A stretch of DNA of 64,000 nucleotides from Shinisaurus crocodilurus. Taxonomy: Eukaryota > Chordata > Lepidosauria > Squamata > Shinisauridae. Position 1 is the stretch's first letter; each line of letters starts with the position of its first letter. Below the pieces are notes generated by a model. The model saw only the letters and a program-made list of their open reading frames with translations, was not told where the DNA came from and did no database searches. A program made the position numbers and the translations under genes. Shown piece after piece: positions 23,126 to 34,496 of the stretch. The DNA lies in contig CM037877.1 in assembly GCA_021292165.1 (NCBI GenBank), forward strand, positions 33,678,197 to 33,742,196, written 5' to 3'.

Positions 23126-23500
23126 AAATTTGTTTAATTTCTTTTTTGACCAGAATTTAATCTTCTTGCACCTCCCGGAACTGAATGCACACCTGAACAC
23201 AATCTGCCATCTGAAGTCTACATTTCCGAGCTTACAAAGCAATTTGCCTGACAAAAAAAATGCATTAAAAATGCATACATTTGAAAAACGGGCACAGACG
23301 CACTGTAGTGAATGGGAGAAATATGCGTACATTTCAAAAAATGCACACAATTTATGTGCATGATTGATGAAAATATGCACACATTTTCATGTGAAAAGAA
23401 AAAACTCATAATCCAACACAGACATGAGTCAGAACAAACATCAGGGGTGGAAACTGACTGGGGCACCTCAACGAGCTTGAGTTGGGCTGATCTGCACATC
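23126..23500. repeat. Dispersed repeat with gcatacattt / aaaatgcacac motifs
   Basis: Repeated short words aaaatgcatacattt, tatgcgtacatttc and aaatgcacac are followed by gagcttgagttgggctgat. A relative with the same order lies at 58390-58660 (tttcaaaatgtgcatttt, then gagcttgagcctcactgatg) and a partial one at 31690-31870. Transposon class unknown. Confidence 0.5.
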
Positions 23501-23729
23501 CCCACAGAGCAGCAAGTCAGGGGATTGAGGGGGCGGGTGTGCGGACGAAGGTAGATGGAAATGGGATTTGGAAGTTCACTTGAGAGGGGCTTGGGGGGAG
23601 GACTGTCATGCTCACAGTGTCATAACTGTGGCAAGATACGGTCCAACTGGGGTCAAAATAAACTGAGCTGATTTCTGAGCTTTGGGGGAAATAGTTCACT
23701 TTTATGATACCACGTCTGATAACTTAGGT

Positions 23730-23792
23730 CAGTGTTCTCCAACCTTGGGTCCCCAGATGTTTTTGGCCTACAACTCCCAGCATGCCCCAGCC
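23730..23792 (+). mobile_element. Left half of a hAT-type MITE
   Basis: cagtgttctccaaccttggg continues to ctcccagcatgccccagcc, then breaks off. The right half seen in other copies is absent or destroyed. Confidence 0.65.
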
Positions 23793-24001
23793 ACCTCATT
23801 GAACACCTGCAGCACTGTTTTTTGTTTTTTTTAAAGGGTAATGTTACTTATTTTAAAATGCAACTTGAATGTTTGTCAGTTTTAGAGGAGGTGTGTGTGA
23901 AGAAGAAGAAAAGGGACTTTGAAAGGCGACCTAGCTCAAGCGCTTTATTCCTTTATCTAGCCAGGATAAGACTATGGGAGTATTTAAATAGAAATGTTAA
24001 T

Positions 24002-24092
24002 GCTGTGGTCCTATACACACTTACCTGGGAGTAAGTCCCATTTGACTGCATGGGACATACTTTCCAGGAGAAGTGCATAGGATTGCGCTGTA
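24002..24092. repeat. gcaatcctatgc-type palindromic repeat
   Basis: Passes through cctatacacacttacctggg, agtaagtcccatttg, actgcatgggacatac and closes gtgcataggattgcgc. It is a better preserved copy of the hairpin family seen at 12.1 kb. Confidence 0.65.
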
Positions 24093-24462
24093 TGTGGCCT
24101 ACTTTTTGGCTGACTTGAGAGTTGTTGTGAATGAGTGGTCAGGGCCACCGACAAAAGAATATTAATGTTCTTTTAGTGGCTGTAAATCGTCTCCTGTGTA
24201 GGCAATTGACCTATAGGGACAGATTTCAGAATGGTACAGTTATCCGACCCTGCTTGCACTGAATTATCAATTCATGTAACAAGGATTGCTTTGACCCAAC
24301 TTTGAAAACATTAGCGTTTGCTAAAAGCCCCTGGTAAGCTACTCAGTATGTCACAGCATGTTAGTCAGGTGTAATTATCTCCTGACATTTTTGTTGGTTT
24401 AAACAGGTCATGAGACTGCTCCATTTACATATTTCTTTTCAATCTACCAGCTTCTCAGCAGG

Positions 24463-24528
24463 TCCTCCTCCTCCTCCTCCTCCTCCACCTCCTCCTCCTC
24501 CTCCACCTCCTCCTCCTCTTCCTCTTCA
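24463..24528 (+). repeat. CCT polypyrimidine tract
   Basis: CTC/CCT triplets with two CCA interruptions, then TCCTCT. A mirror-like pyrimidine strand of this length can adopt H-DNA. The minus-strand frame here is simply the GGA repeat and is not a protein. Confidence 0.9.
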
Positions 24529-24743
24529 TCATTATCATCTGTAAAATGTTCCCAGGATATGGGGTGCATTTGGTGCAACCACTCTGGTGGATTCTGAAAC
24601 TACAAAGTGAGGAGGGAAGTGTGTGTGTGCTTAGAGGTTTATAGGACAGTCTATTGTACAGTAAAGCATTGATTTCAGTGGGCTTAAGCATGCTTAACTC
24701 TGCATTGGACTGTGCCCATGTTTCTATATTTCTATATCCACCA

Positions 24744-25249
24744 CTAGCTGTTGCCCACGGCTGCGCTCACGTGGATTTTAGGATTTGGTACAATTGTTTT
24801 TAAAAGAAACATGATCCACGATGCCCCACACACAACAGTCAGTCATTTAAAAAGTTTTCCTCCATTTTCATCCCCTTAGAGAACATTCTAGATGGCCTAG
24901 GGGAGATTTGCATACCCACTCCTATTGGCCCCTGCAGGAATTCATACGAACATTCTAAGTGCCATATGGGCTATTTGCATAACTGCTCCTATTGGCTCCT
25001 GCAGCAATTATGAGGTGAGTCTGATTTGCATAACTGCTCCCCTGTTGTTTTGCCCATAGGAGATATGAGAGTGGGGCAATTTCCCCCCCCCCTTTTCACC
25101 CCCTTAGGGACGTAATTTCCAAAAATCCTTCTTTATGTCATAAAAACAATGTTCCTTCAAAATTTCACGTTCCTAGATTAAACAGTTTGAGCTGGGCGTT
25201 GATGAGTCAGTCAGTCGGTCAGTCAGGACTTCTTTTATATATATATAGA
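24744..25249 (-). mobile_element. Non-autonomous Helitron, minus strand
   Basis: On the minus strand it starts TCTATATATATATAAAAG after an A and ends CTAG before a T. A terminal hairpin (24755-24774, stem CCACG/CGTGG) lies 7 nt from the CTAG end. No target duplication is present, as expected. It is 506 bp with no coding frame. Confidence 0.85.
24906..24995 (-). promoter_or_regulatory. Two CCAAT plus octamer modules in the Helitron
   Basis: On the minus strand, CCAAT (24928-24924; 24995-24991) is followed by the octamer ATGCAAAT (24913-24906; 24980-24973), each starting 15 nt later. A third octamer stands at 25024-25031 without a CCAAT box. Same order and nearly the same spacing as in the 5.4-kb Helitron. 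Function is inferred only. Confidence 0.4.
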
Positions 25250-26721
25250 TATGTAAACAGTGTTAGAGACAGGCATGCAACACATCTTTCAGCCTGGTCC
25301 TGTGCACACTGACTCAGAAGTAAGTCCTACTGAGTTCAAGTATGCATACAACTAAGTAAGTATGCGTAGGGTGGCAGCCTTAACTGGTTAATTGGTGACA
25401 ATCATCCCTTTGGCATTTCAGACTTGGGTTAGCTAATGTTTGTTATAAAGAGTAACACAACTGATCTTAAGAAAAAAGATCTTGCTATATAACTGCTTGA
25501 ATTCAGTGTTGCACCTTTCTTATGGGCATGCTTGTCTAATGAAGGTGATCTTTTTACCTTAATCATCCTACTCTCTACATGCATATGTATCAAATACATA
25601 ATCAAGGAAATTGGTATTTTGATTCAAAACTTTCAACATTTTTCACTTTTTACAGGACAGTAGAAAAGCAAGTTTAAAGATAGCTAAGGCACACATTTGC
25701 TTCCCCTGACTATTGCAACAGATAAATGGAATAGGTAAGAATATTTTTACCTTTATTTGTCAAAACTGAACACTGGTAATAAAAGTATATATTTCTAATT
25801 GGAACAGCTATCGTGCCATGGCTTAAGATGCTAGGCCACAAAGAGCTAGTTTGCTTTGCAGCAGGGCTAGCATTCACATGATGAACGAGCTGTGTAGCTT
25901 TTATGAGAAAGCTTGTGTCTAAATCCTAATTTTCTATAAATTCATTTAATTTGGCCATAATGTGCAAAAGGCACTGAATCCTTTAATCTTGGAACCATGC
26001 TTGAAAGACCAGACTATGTTTTCAGCCAGGTTAATCTTGAGGTTTGACTGTGCAGCAGAGAGGCTATCAGATCGTCCGGCAGATAACTCAGTTGTGGGAG
26101 TAGTGGGTAGACAAGGCAATCTTTGGGCATTCCCCCCCTACTCCTGCTTTAAAATGTCTAGTTGCCTTAATTATATGTCTGCTGTATAACTGTCTACTGT
26201 TTACTATAAGATAATAGGGTAGCTTTGCTTTCCAAAAGGCAAGGATTGCAAAAACGTAGATCGTTTATTTTAATGGCAGCATTGAAACTCTTGGCAATTA
26301 ACATAGCGGTTGGGATCTCATAATCAAGCAGATTGACTTTACCATCTGCAATCAAAGGCTTTCCCTCCTTTCTTTAAAGAAAGAACATCACCAGCAAGGA
26401 CTATTAAAACAATGTTAAGGTTACTATTGAAAGTTAGATGCCATTTGTTTGGTGGGTCTCCTTAGCCGTGAGGCAGATCATTCTTCAACGCCAACATGGG
26501 AATTGGCACAAATGTAGCTCTGTGAGAAGCCAGACCACTGCATGGCCACTGCTGAAGCCCTCTCGACCTGCTGTTATGCCTGCCCATGAACTAAGCACAA
26601 TGGGGGCTCCCTGGTAAGTGGGAGTGCTTGATATATGCCAAACAGAATGAACATGTGGGGGAACACAAAATGCAGATCTCTCACCTCACCTGGTTCTGAC
26701 AGCTTCTCGGTGGTGAGGAAT
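25250..26721. other. Unclassified stretch
   Basis: Starts with a diverged gcaatcctatgc-type repeat (25290-25380). The remainder is unique-looking and holds copy B of a short shared element at 26265-26295. No exon is supported. Confidence 0.4.
26253..26302 (+). repeat. Short shared element, copy B
   Basis: Core 26265-26295 equals 19013-19043 except for one base. See the copy at 19.0 kb. The sequence downstream includes gcaatcaaagg, a TCF/LEF-like word, which is noted without functional claim. Confidence 0.55.
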
Positions 26722-27024
26722 TGGCTGGGTTTAGACAACACGATGACCCACACTGAAGGGTTGTTGTTGAAATGTGGGTTATTGTGTTGTCTGAACTCAG
26801 CTGTGATAACAAGCCATGGCTTGCTAACCATGAACAACCCATGAGGGGAACCCAAGGTTTGTTGTTGGGTTGTGAACTGCGGGTTGTTCACCATGGTTTG
26901 TTATCTCTGGGTTCAGACAACACGATAACCTACATATCACAACAATGCATGGTTCAACAACAACCCACAGTCAACCCATACACAACTCTTGAGTGTGGGT
27001 TATTGTGTTGTCTGAACCCAGTCA
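26722..27024. mobile_element. Compound MITE with tggctgggttt ends, copy 2
   Basis: Outer ends tggctgggtttagacaacac and gtgttgtctgaacccagtca. The same end word, facing inward and outward, occurs again near 26795 and 26910, so the element is built from two or more hairpin units joined by a catggcttgctaaccatg linker. Confidence 0.75.
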
Positions 27025-28620
27025 CTGTGTGAGCAACTTATTTTGCATAAAGTATCCCCTTGAATTATCGAAACACAGATTAGCATCAACATTTTTTTAT
27101 TGGCAGCCCAATACAGCAATTAAGGAGGGTCCTTAAACATTCTGTCCAACCTTCTTGCACCCTTTGCAAGGCAATCAGCCAGCATTCATTAGCACTGAGG
27201 TCATTAGGATGTGTCACATATTTTTCAAAGATACGGTTTTCAAAAACAAAACAAAACCCTATTATCTATATTTAGAACACATCACCACACCCTACCTAAG
27301 TGCAGCTCATAATCTTGGTCTCTGTGAAGGTTTTAGAGTGAATAGTGTTTGCTGAGGCTTCTGCGGTGTTGCTATTTATTTTATAGTTCCTTCTCTCTCA
27401 CCTTGCAACCACAATAAGCCTTTTCAACACACTGAATAAAGGGGCAGCATGTCTATTTCAGGAGACATGACTAACCAAGTGACCTGATAGACACATGCAT
27501 GTGCAAGCAGGTTCATGCACATTAAGAATGGCAAGCTGCTAAGGGCAGGAGATGGAGCACTAGGTATTAAATTGGGGTTACATGAAAAGCATATGGGAAT
27601 GTGTGACAACGTCGGCAGGATTGTCATGCAACAGATGGCAAGCTTCTTGGTTTCCTGCAGCACTGAAGCATGGCTATTTCCTGTGCAAGAGAATAACAAG
27701 CCATTGCTGGCATTTATAAATCTTTCTGTTGCATGTAGGCTATATAGCTCAGCCTCTGCTGCAAAAATAGTGAAAGCAGAACTTTTCAGCCTCAGAGCAG
27801 CCAGCTGTCTTATATAAGGTACATTAGGAATGAATGGTATAGGAAAGTATATCTATGAATAATGTTCTGAAAAGCTCTTGGCATGTTTCCACTAAGGTCT
27901 TCTAGTTAGAAGAACGTACTAAATGCAACCCCCTGGGAACATCTCCTGTGAAAGTTTCATTAAAATGAGCTGCATATCTGTGCCCTTGAGTATACAGAGA
28001 GAGAGAGAGAGGGAAGCATATGTTGATTGAACGGAGGAGCTATTCAGAAGGAAAGGCTTCTGGCTTTAAAAAAAAAATTCAGTTCCATTACATTTTAAAA
28101 GTTGTCTTATGACCTGGTCCCAGTGGAGGCATGATCTCACATTCTTAGAATTGTGCATTCTGCCCTTACTTTTCAACTTTTCGATCTGATTCCATGAAAT
28201 ACTAACGGGTAACCAGTTCACAACTCTCACTGGAAATATGAGCCTTTGCCACAAAGACACTGATCAAGCCTCACCCGATAATGTGCACAGATAGCAGCAC
28301 TTGGTTTGAAATTTTAGGAAACACATTTCTTTGAAACTGTGTTCAGCACTTTTGGTTTCCAAGAAATATTTCTTAGTGTGGGACAGAAGTTTGGCTAGAA
28401 AAGACCGTAACCTTGCTATGCATTCTGATTTGATTATCTGGAAGAGATAATGTAAATCATTTTGAAAGCACATATTTATTACTGCAACAACGACCACCCT
28501 CGGGGTGAATTTGTATCATGTTTAGTTTTTTGCTTTCTGCTATTAATAAACTGACTGCATAAATTAGGGTGGTCATGTTAAATATAGGGAGTGGTGTAGG
28601 AATTGCCATTCCGGATCAAA
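27025..28620. other. Unclassified stretch
   Basis: Unique-looking DNA with a short GA run near 28000. No repeat ends or exon were recognised. Confidence 0.4.
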
Positions 28621-28624
28621 GCTC

Positions 28625-28960
28625 TAACTCAGAAGAACCTAAGATGAGCCATGCTGAATCAGACCAAAGCCCTGTCCAGTCCAGCATTCTGTTTCCACAG
28701 TGGCCAAATAGATACTTGTGGGAAGCCCACAAGAGAGCATGAGCACAATAGCACCGTCCTGCTCATGTTCCCCAGCAACTGGCATTAAGAGGCATACTAC
28801 CTCTCATGCTGGAGCCAACATATAGCCATCATGACTAGTAGCCACTTATCCCCCATGAATCCTTTTTTAAAGCTGTCCAGGTTGGTGGACATCATTACAT
28901 CTTGTGGTAGCGAATTTCATAGTTTAACTATCCTGAATAGCTAGTCATCTATCCAGAATT
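28625..28960 (-). mobile_element. CR1-like LINE 3' end, minus strand
   Basis: The plus-strand text gagccatgctgaatcagacc, ccagcattctgtttccacag, gttccccagcaactgg, agccatcatgactagtagcc is the reverse complement of the 3' end seen in forward orientation at 60020-60265. Only the non-coding 3' part is present. Confidence 0.7.
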
Positions 28961-29009
28961 TCCCACTGTGTAGCTGCACTGAATTACCCTGAATCTAGTA
29001 TTATGCTAG

Positions 29010-29095
29010 AAGGAGAAAAACATTGTTGTAAACCGCCCAGAGAGCTTTGGCTATTGGGCAGTATAGAAATTATTATTATTATTATTATCATCATC
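29010..29095 (+). mobile_element. LINE/SINE 3' tail with ATT microsatellite
   Basis: gtaaaccgcccagagagctt, tattgggcagtatagaaat and then ATT triplets. The same tail appears at 40.1 kb and in reverse at 48.5 kb, in each case closed by a different simple repeat. Confidence 0.65.
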
Positions 29096-29355
29096 CACAC
29101 TCCCATAACTCGACTCACTAACTCAACTCACTGACATAAAACCTAACTGACTCTGACATCACTCAAACACTCCTTATATAGTCCTCCCCCCACCCTTTCC
29201 AATACATCAAAAACCACACCCACTCGGTTCAACATTCTAGACACACTAAACATACTAATGCAGACATACACCAGGGAACTGAATTGTGGGGTTACGCCAC
29301 AGATGCCTGTGCCTGAACGGATGTTTTCAGGAAGTAGGGGTGTTAATCCTACCTT

Positions 29356-29402
29356 GGGGGGGTGCTCGCCTTTTCTCGCCTTTTCTTGGCGAGCACCCCC
29401 CC
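29356..29402. repeat. 15-bp hairpin with G7/C7 base
   Basis: ggggggg-tgctcgcc (29356-29370) pairs exactly with 29388-29402 around a 17-nt loop that itself contains ttttctcgcc repeats. Confidence 0.8.
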
Positions 29403-29446
29403 GAAGGCCCGAATCCCCGCGCTGTTCGATCCGCCTCGCTGGGAGC

Positions 29447-29630
29447 GTGGGGTCCCATCCCGTCACTTCCGGCTGCCAGGAAGTGACGCAACGGGACCCC
29501 ACACTACGTTTTTAGCGCAAAAACCAGGGCAACCCAGTTTAAAATGGCCACAAATAGCAAATTGCGTCCGTTTTAAGCTAGGTTGCCCAGGTTTTTGAGC
29601 AAAAAATGTAGTGTGGGGTCCCGTCCCATC
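29447..29630. repeat. Multiple nested palindromes
   Basis: Arms gtggggtcccatcc-cgtcacttcc (29447-29470) and 29479-29502 are inverted copies. A second pair, 29496-29533 with 29582-29619 (ccccacactac...gggcaacc), overlaps the first. The cgtcacttccgg / ccggaagtgacg palindrome also occurs inside the hAT at 32851-32898, so the unit is mobile or spread by transposition. Confidence 0.7.
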
Positions 29631-29874
29631 ACCCCTGCTACCCCTCAACCATTATGTGCAGAACAGAACATCAGCAAAGGTGATGTACCACATGTGCACC
29701 TGCAGTAATGTAGCCCTCCTTGTTGATGCTCTAATTGTGCGAAGGTTGGGATGGGCCAGTGGGTGTGGTTCCACTTTCCCTGCTGAGAACTGAGTAGGTA
29801 TATGGGGTGGGGGGATCAGTTCCACTGTAATGAGTATATTTAAATAAACAATTCAAAATTTGGATGGGTTAGAT

Positions 29875-30195
29875 CAGGGGTGGACAACCTCTGGGGGTCA
29901 GGGGGGCTCAATTTACCCCACGCAACTTCCCAGCCCCCCCCCCACTTTTGCCACAATCACCACCAATTTGCTGCCGAATTTACTGCAGCAGTGGCAAAAA
30001 TGTGGCAATTTTGCAAGGGAACAAAGTATTGCAAGCAGAATTATGCTTCCCACGAGCCTAGTTTCCTTGCAAAATTGCTGCATTGTTTGCCACCACCATC
30101 ATGGCAGGAAATTCAATGATGGGGGCAAGTCCCCCATAAAAATGGCCCTGGGGAGGATGCATACAGCCCACGGCCTGTATTTTGCCCACCCCTGG
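29875..30195. mobile_element. hAT-type MITE
   Basis: Left end caggggtggacaacct and right end ttgcccacccctgg with an 8-bp duplication GGTTAGAT (29867-29874 and 30196-30203). The interior is A- and C-rich and non-coding. Confidence 0.85.
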
Positions 30196-30589
30196 GGTTA
30201 GATGCTACAGTTAGGTTCTAGTCTTCTGTTTATATGTGCATCTTCTCTGACTTGGAATATGGGAGTGTTTTCCCCCTCCCGCTCTTCCTTCAGTGTTTAT
30301 CTGTAATGTTTCTTTATATAGTTTGTTCTGTAATATTTACAATGCTTACAGTCTCCCCATAGATGTCACTACAACGCTAGATGTAGTGCAAACAGTACTA
30401 GAGACATCTATTGGCAAAATGAGATATTAACAGAGAGGAACAAACAAGTGGCAATCCATGAACCTAATGCATTCTTTTCCCATTCTTCATGGGAGAAAGA
30501 GAGAGAGAAACATTTTCAGTTTCATCACTGGGGCTTCGACTACACTAATATTACACAAGACACCCAACCAGAAGGAAAGCAGGAGACAG

Positions 30590-31505
30590 ACATCTTGAAT
30601 TACTGTTTGTCAGCTGTGTAAAAGACTGGACGGGGCAGAACAAGGTGAAACTTAATCTAGACAAAATGAAAGTAATGTTGGTGGGTGAACCATCTGTCTC
30701 AGGATTTGATGTGCAGCCTGTTTTAGATTGAACTCCCCCCAAAAGTTCAGGTTCATAGTTCAGTGCTTGCTTCTGTTAGTTGCACAGCTGGTGTTGGTGG
30801 CGAGGGGTGTCTTTTTTCAGCTTTGGCTGGTTCACCAACTATGACCTTTCCTGATGAAGCCAGACCTTGCTATGCTTATTCATCCACTAGTTACCTCCAG
30901 ATTAGACCAGTGTAATGCACATTATGTGGAGGTGCGCTTTGAAAGCATTTGGAAAATTGGAGTGAGGTGGGTCAAAACATATCATGCCTATTTTGTTTGA
31001 TCTGCACTGGTTTCGGGTTTGTTTCCAGGCTCACTTCAAGGTGCTGGTTTTATCCTTTAATGCCCAAATGGCTTGGGACCATGAGGACCATCATCTTCCA
31101 TGTTTTTTCCCATGTGCACTATCCAATGTCTGAGGCCTTGCTGCAGACTCTTTGGCTGCATGAGGCATGATAGGCAGCTACCAGGAGCAGGGCCTTTTCT
31201 GTAGTGGCAGCCACCTTGTGGAATGCTGTACCAAGTGAGATCTGCCAGAGACCAACTATCTATGCTTTTAGGTGGTCAATTAAAGCATGGCTCTGTAGGA
31301 GGGCAAATATGACTGAGAGTTTCCATTGACTTGCTATGTTAATACAGTTCCTCTATGGTTGTTATTTTAGTAATTGCAGTTTGATATTGTAGGTTTACAT
31401 CCTTTTATATATTGTATGCTATTTTATGATGTTTTAATTTGTAAGCTGCCTTGAATTAATTGTTTTTAAAAGATGGGAAATTTTCTAGAAATAAAGAACT
31501 TTAAA
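30590..31505 (+). pseudogene. L2-like LINE 3' end with decayed reverse-transcriptase C-terminus
   Basis: Broken frames read, in order, a WTGQNKVKLNLDKMKV-like thumb segment (30625-30675), a GEPSVSGFDVQPVLD segment, an RLDYCNA-like segment degraded at 30895-30920, and a final AFSVVAP-type ending degraded at 31190-31290. A 3' tail tttgtaagctgccttgaatt leads into A-rich DNA. Several stops and frameshifts make it inactive. The family is called from the order of C-terminal blocks; L2 versus another CR1-group clade is not settled. Confidence 0.6.
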
Positions 31506-31953
31506 GGAAAATGTACTGTTCTGACATGTGATTGAAAGTATTTTTTCCTCCACATGGGTCACTGCTAGGAATGCTTCAGGAACTTGATCTTTGTAAATCC
31601 TGATGGAAACTGACTGGGTCTGCACCTCCTGGACTAATGTATGGATCGGAACATAATGATCCTTCTGATTCGCTATGCAGCTCTCAGCTCAAATAATGTA
31701 CCAAACTGTGCTTAAAAGTGTATATTTTAGGATAAAATTTAGACATGTGTACATTTGGATAAAAGATTTTTATGCATGCATATTTTGTGCAAAAATATGT
31801 TCAAAATGATGTATTTAAATGCATATTTATATACCAACTTTCGTGCTGAATAAAATATCCCACATGTTAATGCAGAAACCGGATGGAACAGATTTATGAA
31901 TGACATGTGACATTGAGATGGATTCGAAATACTGTAGATTGATCTATCTATCC

Positions 31954-32038
31954 CAGTGTTCTCCAGCCTTGGGCTGGCTGGGGCATGCTTGGAGTTGTGG
32001 GCCAAAAACATCTGGGGACCCAAGGTTGGAGAACACTG
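31954..32038. mobile_element. Short hAT-type MITE
   Basis: Left end cagtgttctccagcctt and right end aaggttggagaacactg with a perfect 8-bp duplication ATCTATCC (31946-31953 and 32039-32046). It is shorter than its relatives because the left internal arm is deleted. Confidence 0.92.
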
Positions 32039-33845
32039 ATCTATCCCCTAGTTGCTGCAAGCGAGCAAAAACTGACATGTGTGATATAGGCAGGGGAAAC
32101 TAGCCCACATTGTTTTTTTTATTAGTCCTGAACTTTGGAGACAGGCTCCTTGAAAAGGTGTTTCAGCAAGAACTTCAAATGTCCAGCTACCTTGCTTCAT
32201 TCTAAATGTCGCTAGTTAACTTGCTGATAATAGCGCTCTGTGAATTTGATAGCCAATGAATGCAGCTCCTTGTCATTTCACAAGTTCTGTATTTACTTCC
32301 TGATTTTACATATTTGTTCAGCAACATTGCCTTTTTAGTAAACAGTTTATGCAAAGAAATCTCAGTGTACGAGCCAGTTCAGTTTGATGATTCATTATTT
32401 CTGATAAGCCACAAAAAAACTGAAAGCAAATAATGAATACTGCTGGCACACAAATTGCCCCATCTGCATGCTAATGCAAGTGTTTGTATGGAGGACAGCC
32501 ACTCCCTAACTTTTGGCTGAATAGTTAATAATATGAAGAGACATGAACCTAATAGAACAGAGCACACACTTCCAGTGTGAACGAACATTTATGGAAACCA
32601 TTTTATGCATTTCTTAGACTAGATGCATTTTTATTTCAACTATGTGAAAAAAGAAAAGACAACTAGATTTTGAAGAATGTGCTATTCTGATGTAGACCAT
32701 GTTAATGTGCTCTAGAGCAGGGGTCTTCAAACTACGGCCCGCGGGCCGGATCCGGCCCGGCAGCCGCCCGCCCGTGTCCGCGCGGGCTCACCAATAGTTA
32801 ATCTTCGCTCTCCGCGGAGAGCCGGCTGTGCGGGCCACGCTGCCTGAGCTGGTCCCGTCGCGTCACTTCCGGCGCTGCGGAAGTGACGCGATGGGACCCT
32901 GCTCTGTCGCGCTGCACCCCCGCGCTCTGAGCTTTCCAGAAAAAGCAAGACAGCTATGCATAAAATAACGGGGGAAAGGGAAATTTAGAAGCGTTTTAGT
33001 CATGTCCATTGATCTAGCAGCCTGCCCCAAACTGGAACCCTCCAGATGTGTTGGACTACAACTACCAGCATCCCCTATGCAGCATGGCTAGATGAGGATG
33101 TTTAAGCCCTGTTGCCCTGGTTTCCTCCGCCAAAAACAGAGCGTGGGGGTCCAGCGCGACGGAGCGCAGCAGGATGACGCGGCTCTGGCAGCAACAGCGG
33201 GGCTTCGGGCTTTGAGTGGATGGGTGAAGTTTGGAAAGTTTGTACTGTCTCAAAAGAAAAGCGGAGGGCGGTGGGAGGCAGTTGTACAGTGATAGAAGCA
33301 GCAGCAGCAAGAGGCTGAAGTGATAACCAGGGTAAGCCATTCAGAGTTGATCCTGATGAACCTTGAGAAGTGTTGGGGAAGCGGGTTGTAGGGGAAGCGG
33401 AGCGGTCTGAGATAGAATGGGATATTTGGGGAGGGGGTTTGGATATCTGGGGTGGGAACTGTTGGTTTCTACCCCAGATACACAACCCCCAAATATCACC
33501 CTGTTGATTACAGAAGGGTTGGTCAGCCCAAGGGGAACGGTTGTGCTGACATGAATCTATGGGACATAGGATTGGCGGGGTAGGCTTGGCTGGATTATTT
33601 GCTATATTTAATACTTTTTAAAAAATAATGTGTTGTGTTTTGATTTTGTTATGGCCGGTCACCACTCAGGAATTTTTTTAGATGTAGCGTGGTCTATAAA
33701 TACGATGTGTGTGTGGGAAGTGCTTATGGGGCAGGAGCTGAGAGAGGACTTGTGGGGTGTTGCGCTTCACAAGAGGGGGTGATCTACAGATGGGGCATAG
33801 ATGTGGGGTGTTCTCGCTGCTAACTGAAGCGAGGCTGGTGCAAGG

Positions 33846-33945
33846 CTGACTTTGGGCCAGTCACTGACTCTCAGTTTAACCTACCTCACAGGGTTATTGT
33901 GAGGATAAAATGGAGAGGAGGAAGATTATGTAAGCCACCTACATA
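33846..33945 (+). mobile_element. Sauria-type SINE 3' part
   Basis: gactttgggccagtcactga, cctacctcacagggttattg and gaggataaaatggagagg are the family body. The head is missing on this strand; an inverted head follows at 34011-34036. Confidence 0.7.
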
Positions 33946-33994
33946 ATGGTGGGGGAGACGCGGCAGAGCCGGCGGTGGCGGGGTGCGAGCCGCA

Positions 33995-34037
33995 CGGAGC
34001 CCGGCGAGCCTAACCACTATGCCACACTGGCTCTCAC
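33995..34037 (-). mobile_element. Sauria-type SINE head, inverted
   Basis: On the minus strand: gagagccagtgtggcatagt then ggttaggctcgccgggctcc. Together with the plus-strand 3' part just upstream it forms a tail-to-tail arrangement of SINE fragments inside the hAT. Confidence 0.6.
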
Positions 34038-34450
34038 TATGTTCTCTGGGTTCCAGGTCTTCCTGACCTACCCCAGGGAATGGGTTTGTACTTTTAAGGC
34101 TGTGATCCTTTGTAAACTTACCTGGGGAGAAAGTCTCCTTGAATTCAGTGAAACTTACTTCCAAGTAGACATGCATAAGATGAGGCTGTAAGGCTGCAAT
34201 CTTATGCACATTTATGTGGAACAAAGTTGCAGGATGTGGACCACCAGCTCTGTGGCTGGTAAATACTGCTCATCACTCATACTAAAAATATTGTATTGTC
34301 TTTTCCTTTTTTTTTTGCACTACAAACAACATATGTGCAGTGTGCAAATCAAGCTTTTCTATACCTTTTTAAAATTTTATGTATTTCAATTTTAGACAGC
34401 AAATTAATTTATAATTAATTTATTATTAATTTATAATAATCTTCCATTTT

Positions 34451-34496
34451 ATCAAGTAAAAAAAAAAGGACCCGGGTCCTTTTTTTTTTACTTGAT
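34451..34496. repeat. 46-bp perfect palindrome
   Basis: Arms of 23 bp without spacer, centred on cccggg: atcaagt, ten A, ggaccc on the left and the exact inverse on the right. It lies near the right end of the 32718-34592 hAT. Confidence 0.9.
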
